Shown piece after piece: positions 1 through 7,122 of a stretch of DNA of 23,031 nucleotides (the first letter of the stretch is position 1; each line of letters starts with the position of its first letter). The position numbers and the translations under genes were made by a program. Location of the stretch: assembly GCA_002422315.1 (NCBI GenBank), contig DIUJ01000017.1, positions 1 to 23,031 on the forward strand. The letters run 5' to 3'. Origin of the DNA: Bacteroidetes bacterium UBA6161 (GTDB taxonomy: Bacteria; Bacteroidota; Bacteroidia; NS11-12g; UBA955). The notes under the pieces are model-generated. The model was not told where the DNA came from. It made no database searches and saw only the letters and a program-made list of their open reading frames with translations.

Positions 1-1
1 C

Positions 2-715
2 TACTTTGTTTACATTTTGCCCACCTGCACCACTACTTCTTGCAGTTTCAAATTTTATATCTGCATCTTTTATTTGCACTTCTATCTCGTCTGCTTCTGG
101 AAGCACGGCAACAGATACCGCACTAGTATGAACGCGCCCTTGAGACTCTGTAGCAGGAACCCTTTGTACACGGTGCACTCCGGATTCAAATTTTAGTGTG
201 CCATAAATATTCTTACCAGTTACAGTAAATACTATTTTACTAAAACCGCCAGAGGTACCTTCTGTGGTATCTATTACTTCTGTTTGCCAACCTTTGTTCT
301 CGCAATAACGCATATACATTCGGGCCAACTCTCCTGCAAATATGGAGGCTTCGTCTCCCCCTGCCCCTGCCCTTATTTCAACTACCGCATTTCTCTCGTC
401 CTGCGGGTCCTTAGGCAGCATCATTAGCCTAAGCTCTTCTTCCAAAAGTGGCAATGCAGCCTCCGCCATTTCTGCTTCCTCTTTTGCCAATTCTTTTAAT
501 TCTACATCTTTTTCGTTCTTTAAAATATCCTTTGCAGCGTTCAAATTCTGCATGTGCATTCTGTATTGTTTAATTACCTCTACTATCTCTCTAAGTTCGC
601 TGTATTCTCTGTTTAGCGCTGTAAATTTTTGCATGTCTTGCACTATATCAGGACTACTCAATAGGGTTTCTAAATCATTAAATTTGGCTTCAATAGCATC
701 TAATTTCTCTAACAT
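2..715 (-). CDS. prfA: Peptide chain release factor 1, partial (C-terminus beyond window)
   Basis: RF1 reads UAA/UAG stop codons and triggers peptide release on the ribosome. The reading frame starts at an ATG at 715 and runs off the low-coordinate edge after 238 residues, so the last third is missing from the window. The N-terminal coiled helical domain is followed by the release-factor core. The stop-codon-reading tripeptide is PAT, which marks RF1 rather than RF2 (SPF), and the catalytic GGQ motif lies at residues 231-233 within SSGAGGQNVNKV. It is the last gene of a minus-strand run with tyrS and a propeller-like protein, and only 15 bases separate it from the gene upstream. No separate promoter is visible in that gap, so co-transcription is likely. 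Confidence 0.97.
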   Translation of the reverse strand, partial: MLEKLDAIEAKFNDLETLLSSPDIVQDMQKFTALNREYSELREIVEVIKQYRMHMQNLNAAKDILKNEKDVELKELAKEEAEMAEAALPLLEEELRLMMLPKDPQDERNAVVEIRAGAGGDEASIFAGELARMYMRYCENKGWQTEVIDTTEGTSGGFSKIVFTVTGKNIYGTLKFESGVHRVQRVPATESQGRVHTSAVSVAVLPEADEIEVQIKDADIKFETARSSGAGGQNVNKV

Positions 716-730
716 TTTTACTTTTCTAAA

Positions 731-1573
731 TTATTTTTTCCAATGAAACATACTTACGGTGTCGGACAGTTGCGTATACAATACGCCATTGCCTAAAGAA
801 AATTCCTCCATCTTTCTATCTATTCCCTGTATTGGTATTTCCTGTATTTTAAGAAATTCCATCTCCAATTCGTATATTTTGTTTTTTTCTAAATAATATA
901 ATCTGCCCTGCCATACCGCTACTTGTTCTGCTGAAGGCAATGGAACAAATCGCTGAAAATTGGCAAAATTATCAAACAGATACAACCCGCTATTTTTGTT
1001 AAACAAAACAACTTGTTTGTTTAATTCTGCAATATATTCGGGATTAAAATTTTCATTTTTTGCAAACTCTCTAACATTGCCACTACTAAGCTCCACACTC
1101 AGGTCTTTTCTTATTTTTTTAAGCTTCAAATCATTTAGGTCAAAGATCCAAAGTTTGTTATCGAAGCTACGAGCAACTGTATTTAACAAAAAATACCCGC
1201 CTTCTTCAAGGTCTGTTTGTCCTTTTACATTCAACAAATTATCAAAATACAATACTTTATTCTGTTCTTTAAAAAAAACATATATTTCAAAAGGGTTGCT
1301 TACATCCACATTGCGAATAGGTCCTAAAGATTTGTAATTAGCGGTTGCCAATACTTTAAAATCTTTGTCGTATTTCACAAGGTCATTGGAAGTATTTGCG
1401 GTAAATACTTGCCCCAAATTATCGGTACAAACCAAGTGTAAATTAGGTACCACAAGGTCTCTTACAAAGGTAAAAGAGGGAACTTGTTGCTTGTCATTTT
1501 TCCAGCCTATTACAAGTAAGCCACACAAGATACTTACCGCAAAAAAAACTGTTTTTATAAAATGACTTTTCAT
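731..1573 (-). CDS. Membrane-anchored or secreted beta-propeller-like protein, function unknown
   Basis: This 280-residue protein is not one I recognise by name. Residues 4-24 form a hydrophobic N-terminal segment after a short basic start (MKSHFIK), which is a signal peptide or membrane anchor. There is no clear lipobox, although a Cys sits inside the segment. The rest alternates short beta-rich blocks of the type 'D..G.vyt', 'D..l..kYdk' and 'lylfDnf.nf', as in a beta-propeller read-out domain facing the periplasm. No enzyme motif is visible. The gene begins 5 bases after the tyrS stop and ends 15 bases before prfA, so it sits inside a translation-gene operon. That placement may be only expression coupling. 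Confidence 0.8.
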   Translation of the reverse strand: MKSHFIKTVFFAVSILCGLLVIGWKNDKQQVPSFTFVRDLVVPNLHLVCTDNLGQVFTANTSNDLVKYDKDFKVLATANYKSLGPIRNVDVSNPFEIYVFFKEQNKVLYFDNLLNVKGQTDLEEGGYFLLNTVARSFDNKLWIFDLNDLKLKKIRKDLSVELSSGNVREFAKNENFNPEYIAELNKQVVLFNKNSGLYLFDNFANFQRFVPLPSAEQVAVWQGRLYYLEKNKIYELEMEFLKIQEIPIQGIDRKMEEFSLGNGVLYTQLSDTVSMFHWKK

Positions 1574-1578
1574 ATATT

Positions 1579-2868
1579 TTATTGAAAATGAACTAAGAAA
1601 TAATTTTTCTTGCCTTTTTGTACCAACAGATACTCCTCAAAAATCAAATCTTCTTTAGTTATCACATGGTTAGGGTCTGTGGCTTTTCTTTTATTTATAG
1701 ACAAACCTCCTGCCAAAATCATTTTTCTTGCTTCACCTTTAGAGGCAAATATAGTAGTATCTGTGCTCAAGAGGTCTAAAATAGGAAAACCTTCTACCCT
1801 GTTTATTAAGGTTGATTTTGGCATGCCTTCTACCGCCTGAACGAATGGTAGTTTGCCCAAGGCAAGTAGTTCTTCCGCTCCAGAATTTCCAAAAAACACG
1901 TCGCTAGCCTTAATTGCCATTTCGTAATCCTCTTCAGAATGAACCAAACAACACAATTCTTTAGCCAACACTTTTTGTAATTTACGTAAATGGGGTTCCT
2001 TTTGGTGCTCTTCTATTAAAGATTCTATGGTATTCCTTTCTAAAAAAGTAAAAATCTTAATAAATTTCTCTGCATCTACATCCGAAACATTGAGCCAAAA
2101 CTGATAAAAGGCATAGGGAGAGGTTTTAGATGGGTCTAGCCATACATTGCCTGCTTCTGACTTGCCAAACTTAGTGCCATCTGCTTTGGTTACCAAAGGG
2201 GATGTAAGGGCATAAGCTTCGCCTCCATGCATTCTTCTAATAAGCTCTGTACCTGTAGTTATATTTCCCCACTGATCACTTCCACCCATCTGCAATTTAC
2301 AATTTTTGTTTTTATAAAGGTGCGCAAAATCGTAACCCTGTATCAATTGGTAAGAAAACTCCGTAAAGGACATTCCATTTTCCAATCTATTCTTTACAGA
2401 ATCTTTTGCCATCATATAATTCACAGAAATATGTTTGCCTACCTCTCTAATAAAATCTAAAAAACCAATAGTGCCAAACCAATCGTAGTTATTGAGCATT
2501 TCAGCCGCATTTTCTTTGGCTCCAAAATCTAAAAATTTTTCTAATTGTTTTTTGATACATGCTTGGTTGTAAAGCAAGGCCTCTTTATCCAGAAGGTTTC
2601 TTTCGCTACTTTTACCAGAAGGGTCGCCCACTAGGCCTGTTGCCCCACCTACCAAAGCATAAGGCTTGTGGCCTGCAGACTGTAAATGTTTTAGCAAAAT
2701 GATAGGTACTAAATTCCCTACATGTAAGCTATCTGCAGTAGGGTCAAATCCTACATAACCACTTACTTGCTCTTTGTTGAGCAAATCTTCTGTACCAGGA
2801 AAAGTATCGTGTAGCAAACCACGCCACTTAAGTTCTTCTATTAAATTATACTTGGGAATAAATGTCAT
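1579..2868 (-). CDS. tyrS: Tyrosyl-tRNA synthetase
   Basis: TyrRS is a cytoplasmic class I enzyme that attaches tyrosine to tRNA-Tyr. From the start chosen here the product has 429 residues, a usual length. The HIGH-class signature reads HVGN (residues 49-52), the Tyr-binding region has GGSDQWGN, and the KMSKS loop reads KFGKS (233-237), as in bacterial TyrRS. An S4-like RNA-binding domain ends the protein (about 360-429). An upstream TTG at 2889 would add seven residues, but the TAnnTTTG promoter box overlaps that codon, so the ATG at 2868 is preferred. No T-box leader is seen; the leader is only about 15 bases. A HipA-family kinase operon lies directly upstream on the same strand. Confidence 0.97.
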   Translation of the reverse strand: MTFIPKYNLIEELKWRGLLHDTFPGTEDLLNKEQVSGYVGFDPTADSLHVGNLVPIILLKHLQSAGHKPYALVGGATGLVGDPSGKSSERNLLDKEALLYNQACIKKQLEKFLDFGAKENAAEMLNNYDWFGTIGFLDFIREVGKHISVNYMMAKDSVKNRLENGMSFTEFSYQLIQGYDFAHLYKNKNCKLQMGGSDQWGNITTGTELIRRMHGGEAYALTSPLVTKADGTKFGKSEAGNVWLDPSKTSPYAFYQFWLNVSDVDAEKFIKIFTFLERNTIESLIEEHQKEPHLRKLQKVLAKELCCLVHSEEDYEMAIKASDVFFGNSGAEELLALGKLPFVQAVEGMPKSTLINRVEGFPILDLLSTDTTIFASKGEARKMILAGGLSINKRKATDPNHVITKEDLIFEEYLLVQKGKKNYFLVHFQ

Positions 2869-2888
2869 TGTGATTACAAAAAAGTTCA

Positions 2889-2896
2889 CAAAAATA
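2889..2896 (-). promoter_or_regulatory. tyrS promoter -7 box (TAnnTTTG)
   Basis: On the minus strand this reads TATTTTTG, an exact match to the Bacteroidota TAnnTTTG box, about 20 bases ahead of the tyrS ATG. No convincing TTTG -33 box was found at the usual distance. Confidence 0.6.
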
Positions 2897-3078
2897 CATA
2901 ATTTGTGCTACACTTTGGGTAGTATGTATATGCTTTTGTAAACTGAACAGTAATGCATTCAGACCTTGTATAAACTCATAAAAAGAAAGATACCTTAATG
3001 CTAAAGTCTTGTGTTAAAAACAAAAAGCTTTGGTATTGTATTCGTCTCAAAAAAATTTAGGGAACTTTTTTAGCTAAG

Positions 3079-4104
3079 TCATTCTAAGCCTAACTGCTTA
3101 TACCTACTCTCTATCATAGAAACATACTTTTGTTTATACGCTTCGTTAACAAAACTTTTTTCCAAAACCGACAACATTTCAGGTTTGCAAAAGGTGAACA
3201 ATTCCAGGGTTTTATCCAATACTTTTTTACTTAAGCCCGAAGTTTCATAAGCAGTTAAAAAATCCTTGTAAGTCAGTTTGCGTTTTTTGGCATTAAGGGT
3301 CAGTGCCAATTCCTCCGTATCGGCCGGATTAACCAAAACGGTTGGCACTAAGTCATAAGCAGGGCTTAAACTCATTCCTGAACCTTCTTTTTCTAATAGA
3401 GAAAAGTTTTTAAGATGCATATCTGAGTTTCCTGTAAAAAAACTAAAAAGCACCAACTCATAAAAACTAGTAACATCCAACAAGGGCGCTTGCGAATACT
3501 TCATAAGCAACCTTGCAACCTGTTCATGACTTCCTTTGTATTTGTCTTCTGTAAGTCGCTCGCTTAATTGACACATATCTTCCATGTGCAATTTGCCTTT
3601 TCGGGTTCTGTCAACCCTTTTAGTTATATAGCATAATGTTCCATCTTGAAGGTAAACCAAACTATGTGGTACTACTTGCAAACCACAAACTGCCGCCATA
3701 TGCATGGTAGCACTTTCCAATTCCGGCAATTGGTCATAATGCTCAGAAGGAGGCTTGAGTATGTAATCTCCATACAGGCCAACTATAGTCAGTTTTTTGG
3801 TTAGATTTTTATCTTCTTTTCGATACAAACTTAATGAAACCTTTGCCTGAACACCTGTAACAGTTGTTTGACTTTGTATTACTTGGGTAGCTAGTTCTTG
3901 TAGGTTGTCTAAATTATAAAGGAGTTGCGGAGTTTTTAATTGACCATAAAATCTCTTGTTGCAAGCCTGATGCACCGCGGTTCCAGACTCATGCAAAGGC
4001 TCATAACAGTGCAAACACCTTGTGCCCAAAAACACATGTGGTTCTTGAACTTCCGAAAAGTTGTATTTTTTAAGGTCTAAATATTTCTTTTTATAATTCT
4101 TCAT
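3079..4104 (-). CDS. hipT: HipT-like Ser/Thr kinase toxin (HipA C-terminal domain)
   Basis: This 341-residue protein carries the HipA C-terminal kinase fold without the HipA N-terminal subdomain, which is encoded separately upstream. Motifs in order: a likely zinc knuckle (Cys30, Cys33, His45, Cys48); the Gly-rich loop TTVTGVQAK (80-88); the ATP-anchoring lysine in ILKPP (Lys117); the catalytic loop GNSDMHLKN (225-233, Asp228 and Asn233); and the metal-binding AYDLVPT (Asp251). All kinase residues are present, so it should be active. Known HipA and HipT kinases phosphorylate aminoacyl-tRNA synthetases (GltX and TrpS) and arrest growth. The start overlaps the end of the hipS-like gene by 14 bases, which suggests translational coupling. 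The target here is unknown. Confidence 0.88.
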   Translation of the reverse strand: MKNYKKKYLDLKKYNFSEVQEPHVFLGTRCLHCYEPLHESGTAVHQACNKRFYGQLKTPQLLYNLDNLQELATQVIQSQTTVTGVQAKVSLSLYRKEDKNLTKKLTIVGLYGDYILKPPSEHYDQLPELESATMHMAAVCGLQVVPHSLVYLQDGTLCYITKRVDRTRKGKLHMEDMCQLSERLTEDKYKGSHEQVARLLMKYSQAPLLDVTSFYELVLFSFFTGNSDMHLKNFSLLEKEGSGMSLSPAYDLVPTVLVNPADTEELALTLNAKKRKLTYKDFLTAYETSGLSKKVLDKTLELFTFCKPEMLSVLEKSFVNEAYKQKYVSMIESRYKQLGLE

Positions 4105-4417
4105 TTCTTTCTACACTAACTGCGCCTATGCAATCTTTGCAACAGGCTAACAAAAGCCCCATACGGTCTCTGTAATTTAACTTCCAATTTTTTTCTGCTA
4201 GTTCGAGCAACCATCCTTCTGGTATTAAGCCATCAAAAAACGGAAACAAAGTTCTGCTATGATAAGGCTTCTCGCTTAAAGGCAGCGTAAGGCTAACCGC
4301 TTTTGACTGAGCGCTTTTCAGATAGTTTTCATCGTATTGAAAAAAATAGCCTTCTTCGTTTTCATAGACTAATCCACAAAAAACATTCTGAACATATACT
4401 TTCCCGCTTCTTTTCAT
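4091..4417 (-). CDS. hipS: HipS-like protein (HipA N-terminal subdomain)
   Basis: The 108-residue product matches the small N-terminal subdomain of HipA (Couple_hipA). It has the pattern 'G.vyeneegYfFqYd' (residues 15-29), SLTLPL (42-47), the signature PFFDGLIPEG (59-68) and the end motif CIGAV (96-100). In one-piece HipA this segment is fused to the kinase; here it is a free protein that stops just as the kinase gene begins. In the described E. coli O127 HipBST system the free HipS acts as the antitoxin for HipT, and the same role is inferred here. It starts one base after the hipB-like stop codon, within one operon. Confidence 0.85.
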   Translation of the reverse strand: MKRSGKVYVQNVFCGLVYENEEGYFFQYDENYLKSAQSKAVSLTLPLSEKPYHSRTLFPFFDGLIPEGWLLELAEKNWKLNYRDRMGLLLACCKDCIGAVSVERNEEL

Positions 4418-4418
4418 C

Positions 4419-4646
4419 TTAATACAATAGTTTGTCTCTGTCTAAAGGAACCGGCCCTAATTCTTCCCCAAATAATCGCAGCACATCGTTTACTTTATCC
4501 ATTCGCAAACTGTTTTTACCTTGTTCAAGGTCTCTAACAAAGCGAAGTCCAACGCCTGCTTTAAGGGCAAGTTCGGGCTGAGTAAGTTTGTTCTGCTTTC
4601 TTTTTAATTTGATGTGTCTACTTAATAGGGTGAGTTTTTCCTGCAT
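4419..4646 (-). CDS. hipB: HipB-like XRE-family repressor
   Basis: This is a 75-residue DNA-binding protein with a single HTH_3/XRE domain; the helix-turn-helix spans about residues 21-41 (LTQPELALKAGV onward, then RFVRDLEQGK). It is the first gene of the three-gene operon and should autorepress it and perhaps bind the HipS/HipT pair, as HipB does in known systems. An upstream TTG at 4676 would extend the frame by ten residues, but a TAnnTTTG promoter box lies within that extension. The ATG at 4646 with an AAAAGG-type ribosome site just ahead of it is therefore preferred. The stop codon is one base from the next start. Confidence 0.88.
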   Translation of the reverse strand: MQEKLTLLSRHIKLKRKQNKLTQPELALKAGVGLRFVRDLEQGKNSLRMDKVNDVLRLFGEELGPVPLDRDKLLY

Positions 4647-4665
4647 ATCTATACCTTTTATACTG

Positions 4666-4673
4666 CAAATATA
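4666..4673 (-). promoter_or_regulatory. hip operon promoter -7 box (TAnnTTTG)
   Basis: On the minus strand this reads TATATTTG, about 20 bases ahead of the hipB-like ATG, giving a very short leader. The palindrome at 4692-4707 falls at about the -33 region, where a bound repressor would block polymerase. Confidence 0.6.
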
Positions 4674-4691
4674 CAAAAATATCGCTATTTA

Positions 4692-4707
4692 ATACCATTT
4701 ATGGTAT
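4692..4707. promoter_or_regulatory. Perfect palindrome, candidate HipB operator
   Basis: ATACCAT and ATGGTAT form a perfect inverted repeat with 7-base arms and a 2-base spacer, about 20 bases upstream of the hip promoter -7 box. A second, weaker inverted repeat (CTATAT and ATATAG, 8-base spacer) lies at 4726-4745. Position and symmetry fit an operator for the HipB-like repressor; binding is inferred. Confidence 0.55.
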
Positions 4708-5007
4708 ATTTTTATTGATTCGAGCCTATATTATACCCGATATAGAATATTTATTCGACTTACAAGATAGATTAATCCCAAATTCAAGAAAGTTTAAAAG
4801 CTTTGACAAAACTGAGCAGACTTGTTTATCACAAAAAATTAAGTTAGATAGATTTCAGCATTAGAAAATTCTAATAATAATAAAAGGGTAAGTTTTTAGA
4901 AGCCAAAAATCCAAGCACTTTCTTATCCATACAATCCCCAACATACACTATATAACTATAAATAAAAGGTTGTACCTTTGCGGCTCAATTTTTTAGTACG
5001 ACGAACA
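4708..5007. other. Divergent intergenic region between hip operon and ABC-F gene
   Basis: About 300 AT-rich bases separate the two divergent transcription units. Besides the possible second hip operator near 4726-4745 and the promoter box at 4973-4980, I see no open frame, RNA gene or repeat here. Confidence 0.5.
4973..4980 (+). promoter_or_regulatory. ABC-F gene promoter -7 box (TAnnTTTG)
   Basis: The sequence reads TACCTTTG, an exact match to the Bacteroidota -7 box, 27 bases ahead of the ABC-F ATG at 5008. A TTG at 4978 inside this box is an unlikely start. Confidence 0.55.
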
Positions 5008-6639
5008 ATGATAACATGCAGCAATCTTTCCTTGCGTTTTGGGAAAAGAGTTTTATTTGACGAGGTAAATGTAAAATTTAACACAGGAAACTGTTATGGA
5101 ATAATAGGTGCCAACGGTGCCGGAAAATCCACTTTTCTTAAAATTATTACAGGCGATGTAGATGCCACTACAGGCTCTGTGGATATAGAAAAAGGCAAAA
5201 GAATGGCTGTATTAAAACAAGACCACTTTGCATACGACGAGTTTCAGGTTTTAGAAACCGTGATTATGGGGCACAAAACCCTGTATGAAATAATGAAGCA
5301 AAAGGAAGAAATTTATGCCAAAGAGGATTTTACAGACGAAGACGGAGTAAAAGCAGCTGAATTAGAAGAAAAATTTGCAGAAATGGAGGGATGGAACGCA
5401 GAAAGTGATGCTGGAAATCTTCTTGGCGGCTTAGGAATAAGCGAAGACCTACACTATAGAACACTTCATGAACTAAGCAACAACCAAAAAGTAAGGGTAT
5501 TATTGGCACAAGCTCTGTTTGGCAACCCCGACATTTTGGTAATGGATGAGCCTACCAATGACCTTGATGTGGAAACTATAGCATGGCTAGAAAACTTCCT
5601 TGCAGATTTTCCAAACCTAGTTCTTGTAGTTAGCCACGACCGTCACTTTTTAGATTCTGTTTGTACCCACGTAGCAGATATAGACTTTAATAAAATTCAA
5701 GTATTTACCGGGAACTACTCTTTCTGGTATCAGTCTAGCCAATTGGCACTTAGACAAAGAGGCGACCAAAACAAAAAAGCAGAAGAGAAACGAAAAGAAC
5801 TGCAAGACTTTATTGCACGTTTTAGCGCCAATGCTTCTAAATCTAAGCAAGCTACAAGCCGTAAAAAATTATTAGAGAAATTAAATATTGAAGACATTCA
5901 ACCTTCGAGTAGAAAATACCCTGCGATAATCTTACAACAAGAAAGAGAAGCGGGCGACCAAGTTCTTACCGCAGAAAATCTTTCCATCTCCAATCAAGGC
6001 GAAGCTCTTTTCAGTCAAGTTAGTTTTAATGTAAACAAAGGCGACAAAATAGCTTTTCTTTCAAAAAATACCCTGGCATTAACTCGTTTTTTCCAAGTAT
6101 TAGCAGGTGAAATACAACCCGAAACCGGAAAGTTTAACTATGGCATAACCATTAAACATGCTTACCTGCCTAACGACAACTCACCTTATTTCGAAGGAAT
6201 TGATTTAAGTCTTATAGACTGGCTTAGACAGTATTCCAAAGAAAAAGACGAAACATTTATACGTGGTTTTTTGGGTAAAATGCTATTTAGTGGCGAAGAG
6301 TCACTAAAAAGTGCCAAAGTATTATCTGGAGGCGAGAAAGTAAGGTGTATGCTTAGCAAATTAATGCTAGAGCAACCCAATGTAATATTGGCAGACGACC
6401 CTACAAACCACTTAGACCTAGAATCGATTCAAGCACTTAACAATAGTTTTTCAGAATACAAAGGCACCATTCTTTTCCAATCTCATGACCATGAGTTTAT
6501 TCAAACTATTGCCAACAGAATAATTGAAATTACACCAAATGGAATGGTAGATAAGTACTGTACATACGATGAATATCTGGCAGATAATTCTGTTCAAGAA
6601 AGAAGAAATGCTCTGTATGCAAAAAGTGCAAAAGCCTAA
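5008..6639 (+). CDS. ABC-F ATPase of the YbiT/YkpA type
   Basis: ABC-F proteins are cytoplasmic tandem ATPases that act at the ribosomal E site; this one has no membrane segment. The 543-residue product resembles E. coli YbiT along its length (for example VLETVIMGHK, the linker RFSANASKSKQATSRKK and CTHVADIDF). Domain 1 has an intact Walker A (GANGAGKST, 34-42) and Walker B (VMDEP, 178-182) but a worn signature, LSNNQ (156-160). Domain 2 has a canonical signature, LSGGE (439-443), but its Walker A position reads LSKNTLALTR (351-360) and its Walker B reads LADDP, with Asp in place of Glu. One composite ATP site is thus intact and the other degenerate on both faces. The stop overlaps the aroQ ATG by one base. 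Confidence 0.93.
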   Translation: MITCSNLSLRFGKRVLFDEVNVKFNTGNCYGIIGANGAGKSTFLKIITGDVDATTGSVDIEKGKRMAVLKQDHFAYDEFQVLETVIMGHKTLYEIMKQKEEIYAKEDFTDEDGVKAAELEEKFAEMEGWNAESDAGNLLGGLGISEDLHYRTLHELSNNQKVRVLLAQALFGNPDILVMDEPTNDLDVETIAWLENFLADFPNLVLVVSHDRHFLDSVCTHVADIDFNKIQVFTGNYSFWYQSSQLALRQRGDQNKKAEEKRKELQDFIARFSANASKSKQATSRKKLLEKLNIEDIQPSSRKYPAIILQQEREAGDQVLTAENLSISNQGEALFSQVSFNVNKGDKIAFLSKNTLALTRFFQVLAGEIQPETGKFNYGITIKHAYLPNDNSPYFEGIDLSLIDWLRQYSKEKDETFIRGFLGKMLFSGEESLKSAKVLSGGEKVRCMLSKLMLEQPNVILADDPTNHLDLESIQALNNSFSEYKGTILFQSHDHEFIQTIANRIIEITPNGMVDKYCTYDEYLADNSVQERRNALYAKSAKA

Positions 6640-7094
6640 TGAACTCCACTTGCAAAATCCTGATACTCCATGGCCCGAACCTCAACTTATTGGGCAAAAG
6701 ACAACCAGAAATTTATGGTATAGAAGGATTTGAAGGGTATTTAAATACACTTAAAAACAAGTTTAAAACCCTGGAAATTGATTTTTTTCAGAGCAACCAC
6801 GAAGGCGAAATTATAGACAAAATTCAAGAAAGCGAAAAAAAATACCATTTTGCAATAATTAATGCAGGAGGTTATTCTCATACTTCTGTAGCAATTGCAG
6901 ATGCGGTAGCAGCGGTGGCTACTCCATTTATTGGAATTCATATAAGCAATATATACCAACGTGAACCCGAGCGACATATAGACCTATTGGCCAAATACTG
7001 CAACGCAAACATGGCTGGATTTGGACTTAAAGGATATGAAATGGCACTAGAATACATTCGTTGTCTGCCAGAAACAGAAAATATAGAAAAATAA
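6639..7094 (+). CDS. aroQ: 3-Dehydroquinate dehydratase, type II
   Basis: AroQ converts 3-dehydroquinate to 3-dehydroshikimate in the shikimate pathway. The 151-residue length is typical of the small dodecameric type II enzyme. Visible active-site elements are the N-terminal motif HGPNLNLLGKRQPEIYG (residues 11-27, with the lid Arg21 and Tyr26), NAGGYSHTS (75-83) and HISNIYQREPERH (101-113, with His101 and Arg108). Its ATG overlaps the TAA of the ABC-F gene by one base, so the two are translationally coupled although their functions appear unrelated. Confidence 0.96.
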   Translation: MNSTCKILILHGPNLNLLGKRQPEIYGIEGFEGYLNTLKNKFKTLEIDFFQSNHEGEIIDKIQESEKKYHFAIINAGGYSHTSVAIADAVAAVATPFIGIHISNIYQREPERHIDLLAKYCNANMAGFGLKGYEMALEYIRCLPETENIEK

Positions 7095-7122
7095 CATCCT
7101 ACAGTAGAATTAAACAAAAAAT

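Noticed and set aside
960..1337. Plus-strand open frame of 125 codons
   Set aside because: It is antisense to the propeller-like gene, Ser/Leu/Phe-rich as expected for a shadow frame, and has no recognisable features.
2869..3078. Possible T-box leader ahead of tyrS
   Set aside because: No T-box consensus or terminator/antiterminator pair; the promoter box lies right next to the start codon.
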